From NCBI GenBank assembly GCA_013397865.1, contig VZTI01000933.1:606061-670060 (forward strand): DNA of 64,000 bases, in the 5' to 3' direction. The DNA is from Struthidea cinerea (lineage: Eukaryota > Chordata > Aves > Passeriformes > Corcoracidae). Shown here piece by piece: positions 38,097-52,451 of the stretch; the stretch's first letter is position 1, and every line of letters begins with the position of its first letter. Below the pieces are notes generated by a model. It had not been told where the DNA came from. It made no database searches and worked only from the letters and a program-made list of their open reading frames with translations. The translations under genes and the position numbers were made by a program.

Positions 38097-40258
38097 GTGA
38101 CACCCACCATGTCCCCTTGTATTGCCATGACTTACTCATGGAGAAGAAAAACTAAATACCTGTACAAGTGGTTCCCACTTTTCTGTCTTCCTAAAAGAAG
38201 GTTACAAAACTGCTTGATTACAACAACTACCAAGGAACAGAGATGATGTTTCTGAAAGTGGCAGTTTGTAAGGCACATATAAAACACTGTTAAGGAATGA
38301 AGACATATCCTCGTGTGCTCTGAAAATGAGAGGTTTTGCATGTTGGCTGACTTCTGCAAAGCTTGAGGGTAAATAATTTAATTTGTTTTCAGATGTCGAC
38401 TCTTGCCTGTTTAATAATATGCACAAGATCCTCAGCTTTGGTAAAAACAACATTTCCTGAGCCTTGCCACTAGACGCTGGTAGGAAGCAGAATTAAAAGA
38501 ACCAGACCAGTAAATTGGTCTCCTGCTTACCTGCAGGCTTTCCTGGGAGGCCAGTGTCACCAAGGACCACGTCCGCAGGTGTGTCAGTGTGTTTGTGGAA
38601 CAGACACAGCTCAGCCCGAGCCACAGCTCTCTCTGGGCTGCTCTACTGACGCTGAGGAGGAAGGGAAAGGCAAAGGACTCCCACCTCTAGCCCTGGTATA
38701 ACTAATCCTTTTTCTCATTTTCCTTTCAAGTCAAAAGGACAGCAAATGGTGACATTTAAATGCCATTCTACCTGTTTATAGGGTATTTTCCTTCCACACG
38801 AGAAGGAAGAAAACATAAATGTGAACAGGCAGGAATTGACAGAGTGTGTTTGAAAGCAGGATGTCTCTGTCCCCCAAGTCCTTAAGCCCCTGACTCTGTT
38901 CCCTGGTGCTTTCAGATTCCATGGGTTGCTTTTGCAGGGGTGTGACTGCAGCAGATTTGCTCCCGTGGGCCACCCTGCTCTGTGCCATCGCTGGCCCACA
39001 GCAGTGAGTCAGGCAGCTGAGCACACCTCTCAATCCAGCCAAAAGTATCATTTGATCTCTCCGCTTCTCAGATACGTAGCAGTGTGTGTTTACTTCAGAG
39101 AGCCCCTAATCAACTCTCCCCAGTAACCCAGCAGTCTGAAAGAGATTTATCTTCCTGTCTCAAGTCCCCGTCTGCCAACTCTAGAGTGCAGCCTGTCCAT
39201 CTGTGACTCTCACTATTAGCTCATTCAGACAGCCACTTATTTGGAAAAATACATCAAGACACTAGAGACAGGGAAAGAGAAATGTATCTTAAAAGAAACA
39301 AAATAACCAAGTAATGCGTAAATATGACTGAGGTCAACAACAGAGTAAGTGAAAATGCAAGCTTCGCATCCGTTTCCCCAGAGAAAACGGGAAGAAGGAA
39401 CAAGAAGTGTAATCTATTGCAGCAAATATCTAATATCCTCACCTCCTTCAGTGGTAGGAATGTTACAGCATTATCTTTCACGAGGAAAAAAATGAAATAA
39501 CACTAGCTATTCATTCTTTCTCTAGAGTTTGAAAGATCAACTCTCTTTCACCAGCTAAACATTCACCACTGCTGGTTTTCTACCACTGAAGCTGCACTTC
39601 TAATGAAGCACTAAGGGTAACACAGTCACCAGAACCAACTACTGCTACAATATTCAGCTGTGCCACTGCTTGGCTAGAGACCCATCAGAAACTGTGATGG
39701 AAAGGGTGCTGCACCAAGTCTCTTTGGGATCTGGCCAAGTTCCTTCAATCTAGTTTGACCAGCCACTCATTAACAGTCCTTTTATAGCTGTAGTTATTAG
39801 AGCTGAGTGGATTAGGGAGGTGATGGGGTATGTTCGTGGAACATAACTGCTGGTCTCTAGCCTCCCTGATAAATTTTAATCATCCAGTCCCAGTGCACTT
39901 CCTCTCCAGTCTTTCAGTTCTGGATTTATCCCCTAAAATTGCTTTCCTCGAGAATTTTACAGCTAGCTAATTGACTTTCTGTTCCTTCTCTCGCACTGTG
40001 CACGAATATGGTCTCTTCAGAGTTCTGCTTGCAGCTCTTTCCTTTAATAAAAGTGCTGTATTGTGTTCATAAACCACCTGGATGGAAAGTTCACAGAAAC
40101 CACAACAGTATTTAAAAGAGGAATAATCATTGAACAAATACTGAGCATCTTTATAAGAGCTCATCTTCATACAAAAATACCTGAGACATACGGCTAAGGA
40201 GGACTGGGCTCTGTCACATGCTGAAATGGCAAAGCCTTAAGGAAAATTGCAAGAAATA

Positions 40259-40312
40259 TATTCTTTTCTCTTTCCTCTTTTCTCTCTTTTTTAAATCTTT
40301 TCTCCTCTGTTT
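40259..40312. repeat. Polypyrimidine (CT-rich) tract
   Basis: A run of T and C with few interruptions (TTCTTTTCTCTTTCCTCTTT...). Low complexity; could form triplex DNA in principle. Confidence 0.8.
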
Positions 40313-43300
40313 TAGTATTTGATTATTTGTGGTACCTGTTTCCATAAAAACTTTGGGGGTTTTTCCCCCTCAATTTATTTTACACATAAAATTCCATTTT
40401 GCGAATGTTATAGAAGTTAATACTGATCATTAGAAGAATTTTGATGACAGATAGATCTGTTGTTTTGTGGTTATTGATAAAGAGGTTGATGTCCAGGATT
40501 CCAGGAAGCATCCTGAGGCTTTCCTGCTATGGATAACAGTCTTGCTCCGGAGTGGACTTCTGTGGGGAGAAAGGGAACGGAACAGTAGAAGCAAGCCCTG
40601 CTGTAAGGCCATCTTCTTTCTGCACGTGCATCCAGCAACGAAAAGCTATAAAAATACAGATTATTCATTGGCAATTACACAGTCTCAGAGCCAGAGACAA
40701 AGTGAGGCCATTCTTTCTACTCTTCCAAAATTTATTTCATTGAAAGTCATTTTACATTTTGGACACCACCTCTGCATCCATAAAAGCTGGGCACCACTAC
40801 CACACTTGGCATCAGACACATTCTGTGTGTGTGTATACATGTTTTTATGTAAAGTATAAAAATATTTTTAATCTGGAACATTGTTCTAGATCTGTGTTTT
40901 AATTCCATGACTACAAAATTGATTTCCCTCATGGATTTTCTCTTGGCATTTTTTTTTCTCCCACTACTCTCAGAATTACATAAACCCAGCATTTTGTGTG
41001 CCATTTGGGCCTTTTTACATCTTAGCATCATTCAAAAGAAGAAATTTAAACTGCGTGTGATGGGAAGGTGAACAACTGAGAAAATGCTCTGCTGCTGCCC
41101 CACAGAGGTTCCTACACTGCTGCTTTTTACTCTGAAGGAATGGCTGAGCTAGACCTTACTGACGTCTTCTTCTAATAGTGCCATTCAAAATGAGATCTGA
41201 CACCGATTTTAATTTGGGAGAAAATTGCACGTCTGGCACCAAGTTCTCAGTTCAGAACATCTGTGTGAAGGTTTATGAGCTCTGCAGGGGCATCTGAGTT
41301 ATTTCTAATGACCATTTAAGTGTCCAACAGTTTTCCATTACAGCTGTTTTCTCTAAACACCTAAACTGACCATGAGCTTTCCAGGGAACTAGATACTGAC
41401 AGATGACTTTTTTCCACTAGTAATAGCTTGCAGTGCCTCTGGAGTCAGGAAACCTGTCTGCTTACACAGTCAGGTGACAGATTTCGTTTTCAAAGAAAGT
41501 GGTCACTGTGAGGCTCAATTAAAAAAAAAATCTCAAAAATCTCTTCAATATGCAGACACAGCAGAGCTCAGTGACAGAGAACAGCTTTGCTTGCTGTCAG
41601 ATGGGAGAGGGGGCACTTCCTTGGAAACAAGGCTCTGCTCAGTGCTGGATGGGAGACAGCCTGTTGACCAGGAGGTGGGGAAAAAAAGAGAATGGACTGA
41701 TGGAGGTATGGACAGGTATGAAGATGTTATCCCTGTTCTCCTGCTTCCCAGTCCCCCATGCATCAGGCAGGTAAAGAGGAGGGAGCTGTAAATAGTCCAG
41801 ATAATCTCAAAATGCCTTTGTGCCAGCAAACATCATTCAGGTATGTATTTACTTCAAAAAGACAGATCCCACTCACTCCACACTGCTTCCCCCCACAATA
41901 TCAGAACGACTTTTAAGCCTTTTTTTCACTGATGTGCTGCTATTTTAGTAATCAATGTATCTACCCTAGCAACACACTTCAAGCTTGAATACATGTAGTA
42001 CATTTATTGTTCTTGGAAACACTCTCAAATACAGAGTTCATCTACTTATCTTTCCTATATCGTATTCACAACAGATGTTTTTCCCCTTGTACAATAATTA
42101 CTTGTACTCTGTTCCCATTAGGTATGCACCGAGAGAAAAATGATATGATTACTATTTAGTCGCTTTTAGCACGAGTAGCCTGGAGGGTTATATTTTGTGA
42201 TACATTTCTGATCACTGCACCATGATAAAATGATACAGAACAAGTCCAGAGCTGCGCCTAACCATCTACCTATGGACAGAATTTGTCAGGGATAACCCTG
42301 ATGTTCAATTACTGCTCTGGAAGTCAGCATTGATATCCTGATCCCTTGCTTGCTACAGGGATCAGTAAAACATAACTGAGATATTTTAGGCTATTAAAAG
42401 AGTCTCAGGAGGAATTAAAACTACAAAATGGTCCGTCAAAAGCAAATTCTGTCAAATTGGTGTTAGCCAACTTTTTCTGAGCTCGTCATTCCCTCGTCAG
42501 CAGTCTGAAGGGGCTGCCCAGAGTTTCCCAGCTACTGCAGTGCTCCCAGATGTCAAATCCCTCCCTTTCCAGCTCTCTCCAGCTCCTCCAGTTGGGCACT
42601 TTTATGCCACATCTTTGCTCCCTGTCTCACTGTGAGACCCTGCGTGCCAGATGCAGCTGTTTAGGATGGGATCTTCTATCATGTATCTGTGGTGTGGATC
42701 CTGGAGTGGCCCTGCACTGCAGTCAGTGCCAGAGCTTCACTAGAAATTGTCCTCAGCTAAAGCCCCGTACGAGACCCACTTGCACCTTGGCCAGTTTTCC
42801 AATCAGGACACACACTGAATCCCACATCATCCATAAGAAGCTTCCAGTGAGTGCTTTTACCTCAGCCTATTCGTGTAGAGATGTTTCTACAGTAACCTAT
42901 GTATGAGTCATAGCTCGCTTCTATCATGAGGGACCTACACCAGCATAAAAAGGGAAGACCTCACTTGACATTGTTGATTTTTGTAAGAGAGAAGAATGAA
43001 AGCTAAAAGGTTTCTTTCCTTGCAGAAAAACAATAATAAACACAAGCACATTTTTGACATATGTCAGAAAGAGCAAATAAAATGAAAACATGTCCTTTTT
43101 CCCTAGAATATCTAAGAGAAGAGTGATTAATGTGTTGGAACTCACGGCACAGAGGAGAGACATTTGAAGGGTTGCTAATGTTAGAAAAAGTTATGCCAAT
43201 TCAGGGTCCCTGAACACATGGAAGAAAAATAGCAGCGACATCATTCAAATGTGTTGCAAGTTCTTCAGGAAACTTAACTTAGCCTTTCACCCTGGGATGA

Positions 43301-46300
43301 AAATCTACAGCTCCAGCTAAAACCTTGGCTACGTACTGCGTGGGGCATGCATCCTGTGCATGTGTGCAGTTCTGGATAACATACCCTCCTCTCGGGGGGT
43401 GGAATCAATGAGACACATCCACCCTCACTTCAGAGACAGCAAATGGATGAGAAAGATGTTCCAGCTCATGAAATATTGCAGACTGCAAAGGAATATCTGT
43501 GGATGTCAGAAAGTTCCGAGAAAGGAGGCAGAATCAGGCTCTGAAATCTGAAAGTCATTTTGGCAGTTTGAGAACTCTTAACTTCTACAAACTGCTCCTG
43601 AATGCCTGTTTCCCTCATGCAAAACAGGGTAGGTCGTGTAATGGAAATCACCTGACACTATTACAAGCAGTTTGGAAGTGAGCATATATTTTGATACCAC
43701 TCAAATAAACCATAAGATATTTAGCCAGGACCTAGTTATGGTCAGAGGAACAAAAAACATCTTGAAAATTGGGTGTTGGTCCAGAAAATACAGACTGGTA
43801 GGGATAAATAAAGATGGAAAATTTCCATATATCTGCATGTCTCACTCTTTGCAAGTAGAAAAACCACCCCACAGATTCATCTATTCTAGGGCTACTGTCA
43901 ACAGCTATATTACGCAAGGTGACCATTAATTTCCAGAGATATTATTTATACACCTGGCTCCCGTGACACAGCCAACTCCACAGCATAAATAATGCTGTCT
44001 GTGCCCTGAAGCTGAGAACCCGACTGATGAAGGATGCTACGTGGCCGCCGTACTGGGTACACCGGGCTCAGTGTGCAAACCTGACAGTCTCCAGGCCAGC
44101 AAGGTGTAATTCAGAGCTCCCCTCCCTCCTCCTTCCCCCCTTGTTCAGCGAAACAGAGCAGAGAGTGACAAAGAAGACAGGGGAAGAGCTGCTTGTGTCA
44201 CTGTATGGAGACACAGGTGGCTTCAGGCATGCTGGGCTGTTTGCCACAGCTCAGCTACAATGTCCTTTTTAAGGACTAGAGGTGAATGTTTCCAAGGGTG
44301 CCAAGGCCACCAAGTCGGGTGACAGGCTGCCCTCTGTGCTGCCACCGAGAGAAGAGCTCAGGTGGTGGCCCTGGTGTCAGCTTCTGCAGCTGTACACTGA
44401 ATGTATCCACTGAGCCTGAACCCTTTTAGTGGCAGTAATTCCAGAAGGGAAGTGTGTTAATGGATACTTAAAATACTGCCAAGTCCTTCAAGTATATACT
44501 TGGAATACTGGCCAAGACGGGTGGAAAATGCTTCTTTTCCCTAATTTCAGACATGTTGCTTTCATTTTCAGCTTCTAGTTTGAGCAGTCTTACCCTCTCT
44601 GACCTCTATTTTCTCCAAAATTTCAAAATCATAGATTCAAACCAATCCAGCTCTAAAAAAATCCAGGGCTGTTTGTGCCAGGACTTCCCAGATGAAACTC
44701 CTGCTACTTTACAAAGTGCATGAGAAGCAGACAGGCACTCACTGGGAGAGACTGGCCTCCCAGTCTTCCCTGCCACTTCACATCCTAACAAACTACCGTG
44801 ATGTGACACGGAGAACTTAAAATAACAACTAATTCCATTTAGAGAGAACTCCATTATTCATCACACATTTTCTGGGGTTTGTCCTTTTGTTTTTAATACT
44901 GAGGATAGTTGCATAAATATTGCAATGTTTGTTTCTCAACTAATTTTTTTTCTTGGCAGTTTATCCCTAATATATATTGATGTAACTAAAGCTGTCAATT
45001 GATTTATTAGATTTGTTTAGCTTTTTTTCTTGAAAAAAATTAATGTTGGGGGATATGCTTGTTGTTCAGGAGGATTTGCTAATATCTTCTGTTTGTAATT
45101 TTCTGCACATAGCTTTAATAAATTTCTAGGTTTAAAATGGAAACAATACTAACATATTTTATCTTGAAGCATAGGGCAACCAGATAATCTTTTCTTTCAA
45201 TCCAAGGGGATGGAAGCAATTCAGTTCTCAAATTGTTGCTTTTTAAGAGGAGAACAAAGGAATAAGAACAAAAGAACTTTAAAAAACAAACTAACTAACA
45301 AACAAAGTCCTACCCTACCTACAAAGGAGGGAGAAAAATAAAAGGCATAACACGATGAGCAAGAGAACCTCTAGAAACAAACTTTTCCTTCACATTTCTT
45401 TGATGCCCCAGTCTTGGCTCCCACTGATTTTAGTCAGCAGGCTTTGAGTCACTCTAAAAGTTTCTGAAATAGCTGCACTTGTCATCCTTCCTATTTACCC
45501 TGTAAAGTTTATTTTGACCTTTGTATTATAGATAATCTTGGTGTTAGTTTAGCACATTCAGCGTCCTTGTCACAAGTCTGCTGCCAGGGTCTGGTGAAGG
45601 GGAGTTTACTTTCTCAGACTGGAGTAGATGACATTTTCAGGAAAACAAACTCAAAAAACCCAAAAGTAAATAGAAATATTCTCCCCAAGTTTTGATCCAT
45701 CACAGTAGAGTTTGTTTTCATTTCCAGACACAAAACCACCATGCTCTGGCAGCAAGGGGAAAGAGGAAACACAGTACTAATGAAAACATCTTATTACAGC
45801 ATTGTCACAACAAATTTGTCACCAAAGTCTCCCCCAGCCCCCTTGATCTTTCACTGAGTGCTACTCCTGCTAAAACTGATTTACTTTTTCATGATATCTA
45901 TTATTTCTCAAATACAACACTTTCATATCAGGAACTCCATTAGCCTTAGAAAAGTCGATTTTTTTTTTTTTCAGTGCTGTAATAATCAATTTTATTTTAT
46001 CTGGTCTAGATAGTGGGATTTTATTTTGTTGCAAAAACAATACATTTTTACAGAGTTAATGCTTGTGAAGAATTCCACATTCACTCAAAGACTTGCTCTA
46101 GAAAGTAGCTATAGACCCTTGTATTTTTTTTAGTGTTAGCAATGAAGCATAAAATATGACAATGAAATAGCAACAGTTTATTTCTATGTCTATCATTAAA
46201 AAAATAAATCTCTAATGAAGTCAACACAAACATTTGATTGGATTCAATAAGGTCTAAGTCCAGCTCTAACCACCTGGCCACCTCTGATGCTCAATACTGC

Positions 46301-48467
46301 ATTTAATACATTTTGCTGTAACAGATACCTGTTGTATATACAAAAGCTGCAACATTGGGGGTTTTTAAAAAGCATGTGCAACACAAAATAAATCTGATCT
46401 AATTTACTGCTGTAAAGACCATCCATTTATAGAGATCCATAAATTTGATTGTGGATTTGTTTTTTCATTAATTCACGTGGTGATTTAAAAAGTTACGAAG
46501 TAGAAATTATATCCCATTTGCAGACGAGTAACTCGTGACTTTCCCTTAAAAATTAAAGCTCCTCCCAATCTCCATCTAGTAAATCCATAATATTAAGCAA
46601 ATGCCATCCCAAAGGCACAAAAATGCACGGATGTGCATGTGGATGGAACTTCTATTGACACAAATAAAATTTCAGACATCTAAAGGCAGGATTTAGCCCA
46701 GAGCACTCAGTGTGTGACAGCTCATTTATTCTCATGGCAATGAACTGACGAAGGAGAAAGGCTCTTAATGTGACACAGCAAGCTTAAAAAGCAGAAATGG
46801 GAATTCAGGAAGCCATTCAATTGTTTTTTTAAAGATCCTCCTGCAGTTCAAGTCTGTGCTCAGCATGGTGGGCCCTGCTCCCTCCAGTCTCCAACAAGAG
46901 CTGATTTGTCCTTCACCTACAGCTGCAGATGTTGGAGGACCTGTTTTTAGGCTGTTCAGCTCTTCAATTCACAAGTTGTCTATGCAGACCAGTTTAAAAA
47001 AAAAAAAATCCAGAAGAGAACTAGAGAAGCTGCAATAGAAGAAAAGATAAGAGACCAGAAAAGCCTCATTTTCCCAGATCCACATCAAATGATAAACTAT
47101 GGAGAAGTACCTTTACTACCCCATTCCGTATTTCTTCAAAATTTTATGTTAAATGAAATAGTTCAGTTAATAGATTGTATATTTTGAATTTTAAATTATG
47201 GAGTCTTTTAAATTATAGTGCTTGTGCAATGTTCCAGGCAACCTCAGCTTTGGACACAGAAGCTTTCTGTTCTTGCAAGAGTATTAGGAGGAAGCTTCCA
47301 ACCGTAATCCCAACAGAAGAGACACGCGAAACTCCTTTTCATCCGGTTTCATTTCTTCTCTTTCCTTGTCCACACATGCACAGAACAGGTGCGACAACCT
47401 GGCTTGGCTCAGTCAAATGAAACAGGAGATAAAACAGGTGATTTGTGGACTTCACCTAATTTAAAAACTTGACTCCAACAAGGGCTAATCCTTAACATCA
47501 CTACTCTAAGTTGCAGGCTCTGCTGTCCTTCCTGCAAATTTAAAAGCACTGCACTACCACAAACTGGTTAACATCAGCAAAGAACACAGTCTCCACTGTT
47601 ACTACAACACAGATGTCTCTTCAGAATATTGGTCACAGACTGAGCCTTACCCTAATTTTCTGGGAAAATTAAGTCCAGGAATAAAATGAAGATAAAAAAA
47701 TAAAATTCAAAGCAGATGCAGTACAAAAGAACAAGACAGAAAGAAAGGAAGAGAAGAGAAAGAAACATTGACCCAAAATGTCCCTATTTTTTTTCTACTT
47801 AGCAACAAGTAGACACCATGTACTTTGACAATAAATTGACCCAAGATACTGAAGGAAGTGAAGGAGGGTTGCATTACCAAAAAAAACCAAACCTCACTGT
47901 CCAGTTTTGATACCAAAAAGATGAAAAAAGTTCCCTTACTAAAACATGGACACCTTTCTTTTACTTTCTCTGGTGACAATTCAGACCTTAGCAGAACACT
48001 TCAGAAAGTTTTTTTTTGGTTTTTGAAGATCTTCCTATTACTGAAAAAAATCTCATTTTTTGCCGGGAAAGAAAAAGGAAATACTTAATTAGACTGTATC
48101 ATTAATTAGTTTTCACGCAAGTCACTAGGATGGAGTGGAGAAAGCAAGCTACTGCTAAAAGAAAACTGTAGAGAAATTACAGAATTTCCCCAAAAAAGGA
48201 GCATCTGTAGCTTCCAAAACACAATCACAGCTGACAGAAATTCTCACCTCTATTTGCAGTCTCACCAGAGACCAAGGACTGAGAAACTACCACAGGAAAC
48301 TGCTTAATGCCCTGTGTTAAAGTGATCTCTTCAGATTTAAAATGAGCAGAAAGGCTGAACTCATGTGAGGACACTTCCACTAGCACTGCTCAATGTTTTT
48401 GTGGTGTTTTGGGGAGAGTTGGAAGGTTTTGGTCTCTCTTGTTCCCAGAATGGCATTTTTCACCACC

Positions 48468-48482
48468 AAAAAAAAAAAAAAA
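48468..48482. repeat. Poly-A run of 15
   Basis: Uninterrupted A homopolymer. No retrotransposon body precedes it. Confidence 0.9.
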
Positions 48483-49104
48483 GTCATGGACAATGAAATC
48501 AATGCACTAAAGCATTTCCTAAAAATGCTCAAATATCTCCATCAACTCAAAGACATGCACAGAAAAGTGAGAAGTTTTATTTGACAGCTGATCAGCAGGG
48601 AAGAACCAAATGGCCAAATTAATGATAAATACCATTCAAGAGCCCAGTTGTTGGGGCAGGTATGCAGAGGTTACATATGGGTTACAATGTGCAGCCTTAC
48701 ATTTTGAAGCCTATGGAGAAAGGGGAGTGGGAAGGTTTGTCAGGAAGAAAGGAAAATAAAGAATGTGCCCAAGTGTTGTGTAAAGGCAGTAAGATGGAGA
48801 ACATCAGAAATGTGGCACAATGCAACACTGTCAGGATGATGCTGGGAGCCAAAGATGCAGTGTCACTCTGAAAAACTCCCCCATCTGGAGGAATTTTAGC
48901 CTCATAATCAAGAATGGAAATTCAAGGACATCCTTAGTTCTTCAACGACACCTTAAGAAGCCAAAAAACACAGAGGCAGAAAAAGAACAAAGAAGCAAAA
49001 AGTTAACCGCTCTGGTTTTATTTCTGCAAGGAACTCAAGATCCCTAGTCATACTGCCAGTTACACCAACACAGCTAATGACAGCTGTGCATAAGACCTGG
49101 TGCC

Positions 49105-49137
49105 CTCTTCTTGTCTTTCTCTCTCTCTCTCCCTCCC
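49105..49137. repeat. (CT)n-rich simple repeat
   Basis: CTTCTTGTCTTTCTCTCTCT continuing into CTCCCTCCC. Low-complexity polypyrimidine sequence. Confidence 0.8.
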
Positions 49138-50499
49138 ATTCTAATTTTTTTTCTTTTCCAAATTGAGAGATGTTCTGGACTTGACACCAAATGTTTCATG
49201 CGTCAGGAAAACATGAATAATGCAGTGGAGTACTATGGTAGCATGAACTGTTAGAGAAATCGCAGCTGCTGGTCTTCACTGCTTGTCTAGACAAAAATTA
49301 GGTCTTAGTACATTCTTGATGGCAACCAGAGGCTTCAGGACAGGTACTGGAATGTGGATTTCACATGCCATGTTAGCTCTGTCAGCACATGTTAAATAAC
49401 CCTGTGTCCCCCCACTCCTGTCCCCCCCTCCTGCATCTATCTTTCATGCGTTCAAACTTCTACTACCTTGGACTTTTCTCCCTAGAACTTTTGCTGCAGA
49501 GAGCTGAAACTAAAACATGGAGCAACAGTGGCTGTCGTAGATGTCAAGCTATTTTGACAACAAAACCAGAATCCCATGTATCAAATACTTGCCAATTAAT
49601 GTTCACTGCTTTTTGTTTTGTTTGCTTCACCTTCCAGTACCTCTGTCCAGGGATAGGGCCCTTAGTCCTGAGTCATCTTTTCTGCTTTTCAAATAAATCT
49701 TACAGCCTAGGTGTGTGTAAGACTCGATTTTATTTTTCCTCCTCCCTCACTTCCTGTCTTTACCTTTTGAAGCAATGCTTAGCTGATATTCCAGTGAAAG
49801 CATCCCCCAGCTCCCAAGCACAGCACCACACGAAGCACACCAGCATTCACTCTGTGAGGCCACAGGCCACTCTTGTATCCTAATTTCTGCTATCTGAAAC
49901 AGGCAAGCCCATCAGCCTGCTAAAGAAGGGAAATTAAAGAAAATGAGGTTCAGAATATGGGTCAGAAAGGTCCTACACGTTAAAGGGTGAAGTATCAGGT
50001 GAATTGCGAGGTGAATTCCCATAATTCAGTTTCCCTCCTGCGTTCTGGACTGCTTCATTGGTTCAGTTCTCACTGTAACAGAGGAGGAATACGTCCTGCA
50101 GTTCTTAGCTACACTCAAATCCAAATTTAGGAATAAAGAGAAAAGAAAACTGTGCTGAAGAAAAGTGGCTGAGGTGTAGAGAGCAGCGAGGAGGGTATGA
50201 AGATGCTCTCATGCCTATGCTGTCATTTCTGCCGCAATTCCAGAAGGTACATCCCAAATAAAATCACATACAGTCAGCTCAGACTTCACTTAGGGAATAA
50301 GTGTCACCACCAGATGGGACTTGCAATTCTCCATCAACCCTGAGTCATTTTTCATTGGGTTTGGAGTGACATTGACTTTACATCACGTTCATCTGAACGA
50401 GGAGCCTCTGCCCTACCAACTAATCCTCATCATTACACAGAAGAAAGCTCACAGGAAAGAAAGAGGAAGGTGAAAACACTACGGCCAACATTTGTCTTG

Positions 50500-50760
50500 T
50501 AATAGAACAATATTAAGCTTCTGATGGGGCACATTCTCTTACTTTTTGGAGTTTAATGATGTCTTTTAAGAGCAATAAATAAATGAGCTGCATGAAAGCA
50601 TTCTCAAGTTAAAATTGCTTTTCTCCTGGTAAGCCTGCTAATTATGGCATTTTTCCATTAACTGGGAGTATAAAGTCCTCAAAACCAACTTTGAGTCAGT
50701 TCTCTGAACCGCAGTAGCTCCTCAGAAGTGCAGCACTCTCAGTGTGTTGTCACTTTGCAG
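50500..50760. promoter_or_regulatory. Possible conserved non-coding segment
   Basis: Non-repetitive AT-rich DNA with GAGCTGCATGAAAGCATT (near 50584) and CTGCTAATTATGGCATTT (near 50635; TAATTA is a homeodomain core). The call rests on texture alone and is weaker than the segments at 23.9 and 29.9 kb. Confidence 0.2.
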
Positions 50761-52420
50761 TGAATGCACTGGCAAAGGGCAGGATTTCTGTGTGACTGTG
50801 AATTCCTTCCCTGACAAAATGTTTTCAGGAGCGACCAAGCCTCTGCCACCCATCTTCTGCTAAAAAGCATCAACCTGGACATTTCAATTTCCACAAGAGC
50901 CCTGCAAGTAGCATGCAAAGATGTAAGAATGGATCATTAGTCAGATTACCAGAGGTTACGGTTTATTCTAGGTTTCATCTAATGAGTATTTGAAGCAGTA
51001 AAATTCAGAAGTAACTCATCTAAAGAGGCTGCCCAGGCAAAGTAAACGACGTTATCTGTGTTAATCCCTAATGAGAAAAACTGCCCTGTACAATCACATT
51101 AAATATTTAAAGCCACCTCCCCACGATAAATTTGCATCAGGTGCAAGGTATTACATGTCACTCCTGAGAGTTTGTCAGCAAAACCCAACAAATGGGTTTG
51201 CACTTTCTGGTCTATTCTTAGCTCTCTTGTTTATTTATTCTTACATGTACAAAGATGTCTACAAATCTGAACCCACTCTGTCAACCAGGCTTGTATCTAC
51301 AGGATACATGCAAAACTAACTTCAAAATGAATTTTTAATCATTTCTTTTTAAGGCTGAGAACAGAATGGATCAAACATTGAATATATTGTAATTTTCCAA
51401 GCTCTTCTGGTAGGTTTTTCGACTCTGAAGTGAAGAAATAAGATATTTCTCAGCCCTTAGTTTTTCATCTTCAAAAATATGAAATCCTCCTTGAGAGAAG
51501 AGTTGTTTTGCTACTGGGTTAAAAAAAATGTATCCCCCCAAAAAACAACCCAAGTGCAGTTATTCTCTCTTTTCAGAAATACAAAAGATGATACACTGTA
51601 ATCATTACTTTCTGCTGATCTCAAAGCAGCATATGGGCTGCCACTTTCATTTCAGGAAGGGGGTAAAGAGACAGGCCAGTTTTCCCTGATTTAGTTTATA
51701 CATTTCCTTTAGGAAACACGGTGACCACCAGAACACATATTCTAGACTCCTGATGACTTCTTGAAACCTTGACATTCCAAGTATGAGAAAATGGTCGCCT
51801 TGCCTTCCACCAGGTTAAGAACACACAATATAGAACAAGCAAATATCTCCTGACAATTCTTCTCCTGGCATAGTGTGCAAGACGGACTTTGTGTTGCCAA
51901 AACTGCCTGTTCTGGGGTGATATTCAGATTATAAGAATATGCACTAATAATAAATTAATTTTCATCTCTTTAGAGATACAGCACAGCTTAGAAAGTACAC
52001 ACAGACACACAGAGTCAGGCACTTACAAATATTTAAATGAGACACTACCTTGCTTGTTTATTTTATATTTTAATGTTAAATAATGTGCAAAGAAATCCCT
52101 AATATAGCATAACTTAAAAATATATATCTTCTAAAGTAAACCAAAACAAAGTCTAAATTGTGCCTGTGATAAGATTATTTCAGCTTACTCTCCCTTCAGG
52201 CTACTCAACCTGCCTTGTTGGTATAAATCTAATTTTTATTTTCAATGTATTTAAATTATTTGCAATAGGATACCCTATTAAATAAATTGTATTGAATTTG
52301 AGGGGAGAAGAAGCTCTGTACTGGTATTTTATTTCTAAACAAACAAACAAAAGAGTAAGAGAAATATGGGGCTTTTTCAGCCTCCTGAGATTACTGATAG
52401 ATTATTAATGTGTGGTTTCA

Positions 52421-52451
52421 GGGTTTTTTTTTTTGTTGTTTTTTTTGTTTT
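52421..52451. repeat. T-rich simple repeat
   Basis: T runs interrupted by single G bases (TTTTGTTGTTTTTTTTGTTTT). Low complexity. Confidence 0.8.

Noticed and set aside
40467..40859. 130-codon plus-strand open frame
   Set aside because: No recognisable domain; ends in a TGTG-rich stretch; treated as chance.
44626..44660. Possible CR1 relic or tRNA B-box-like GATTCAAACC
   Set aside because: No A-box upstream and too short and diverged for a CR1 call.
49389..49883. 164-codon plus-strand open frame
   Set aside because: F/S/C-rich translation without recognisable domain; no promoter or splice support.
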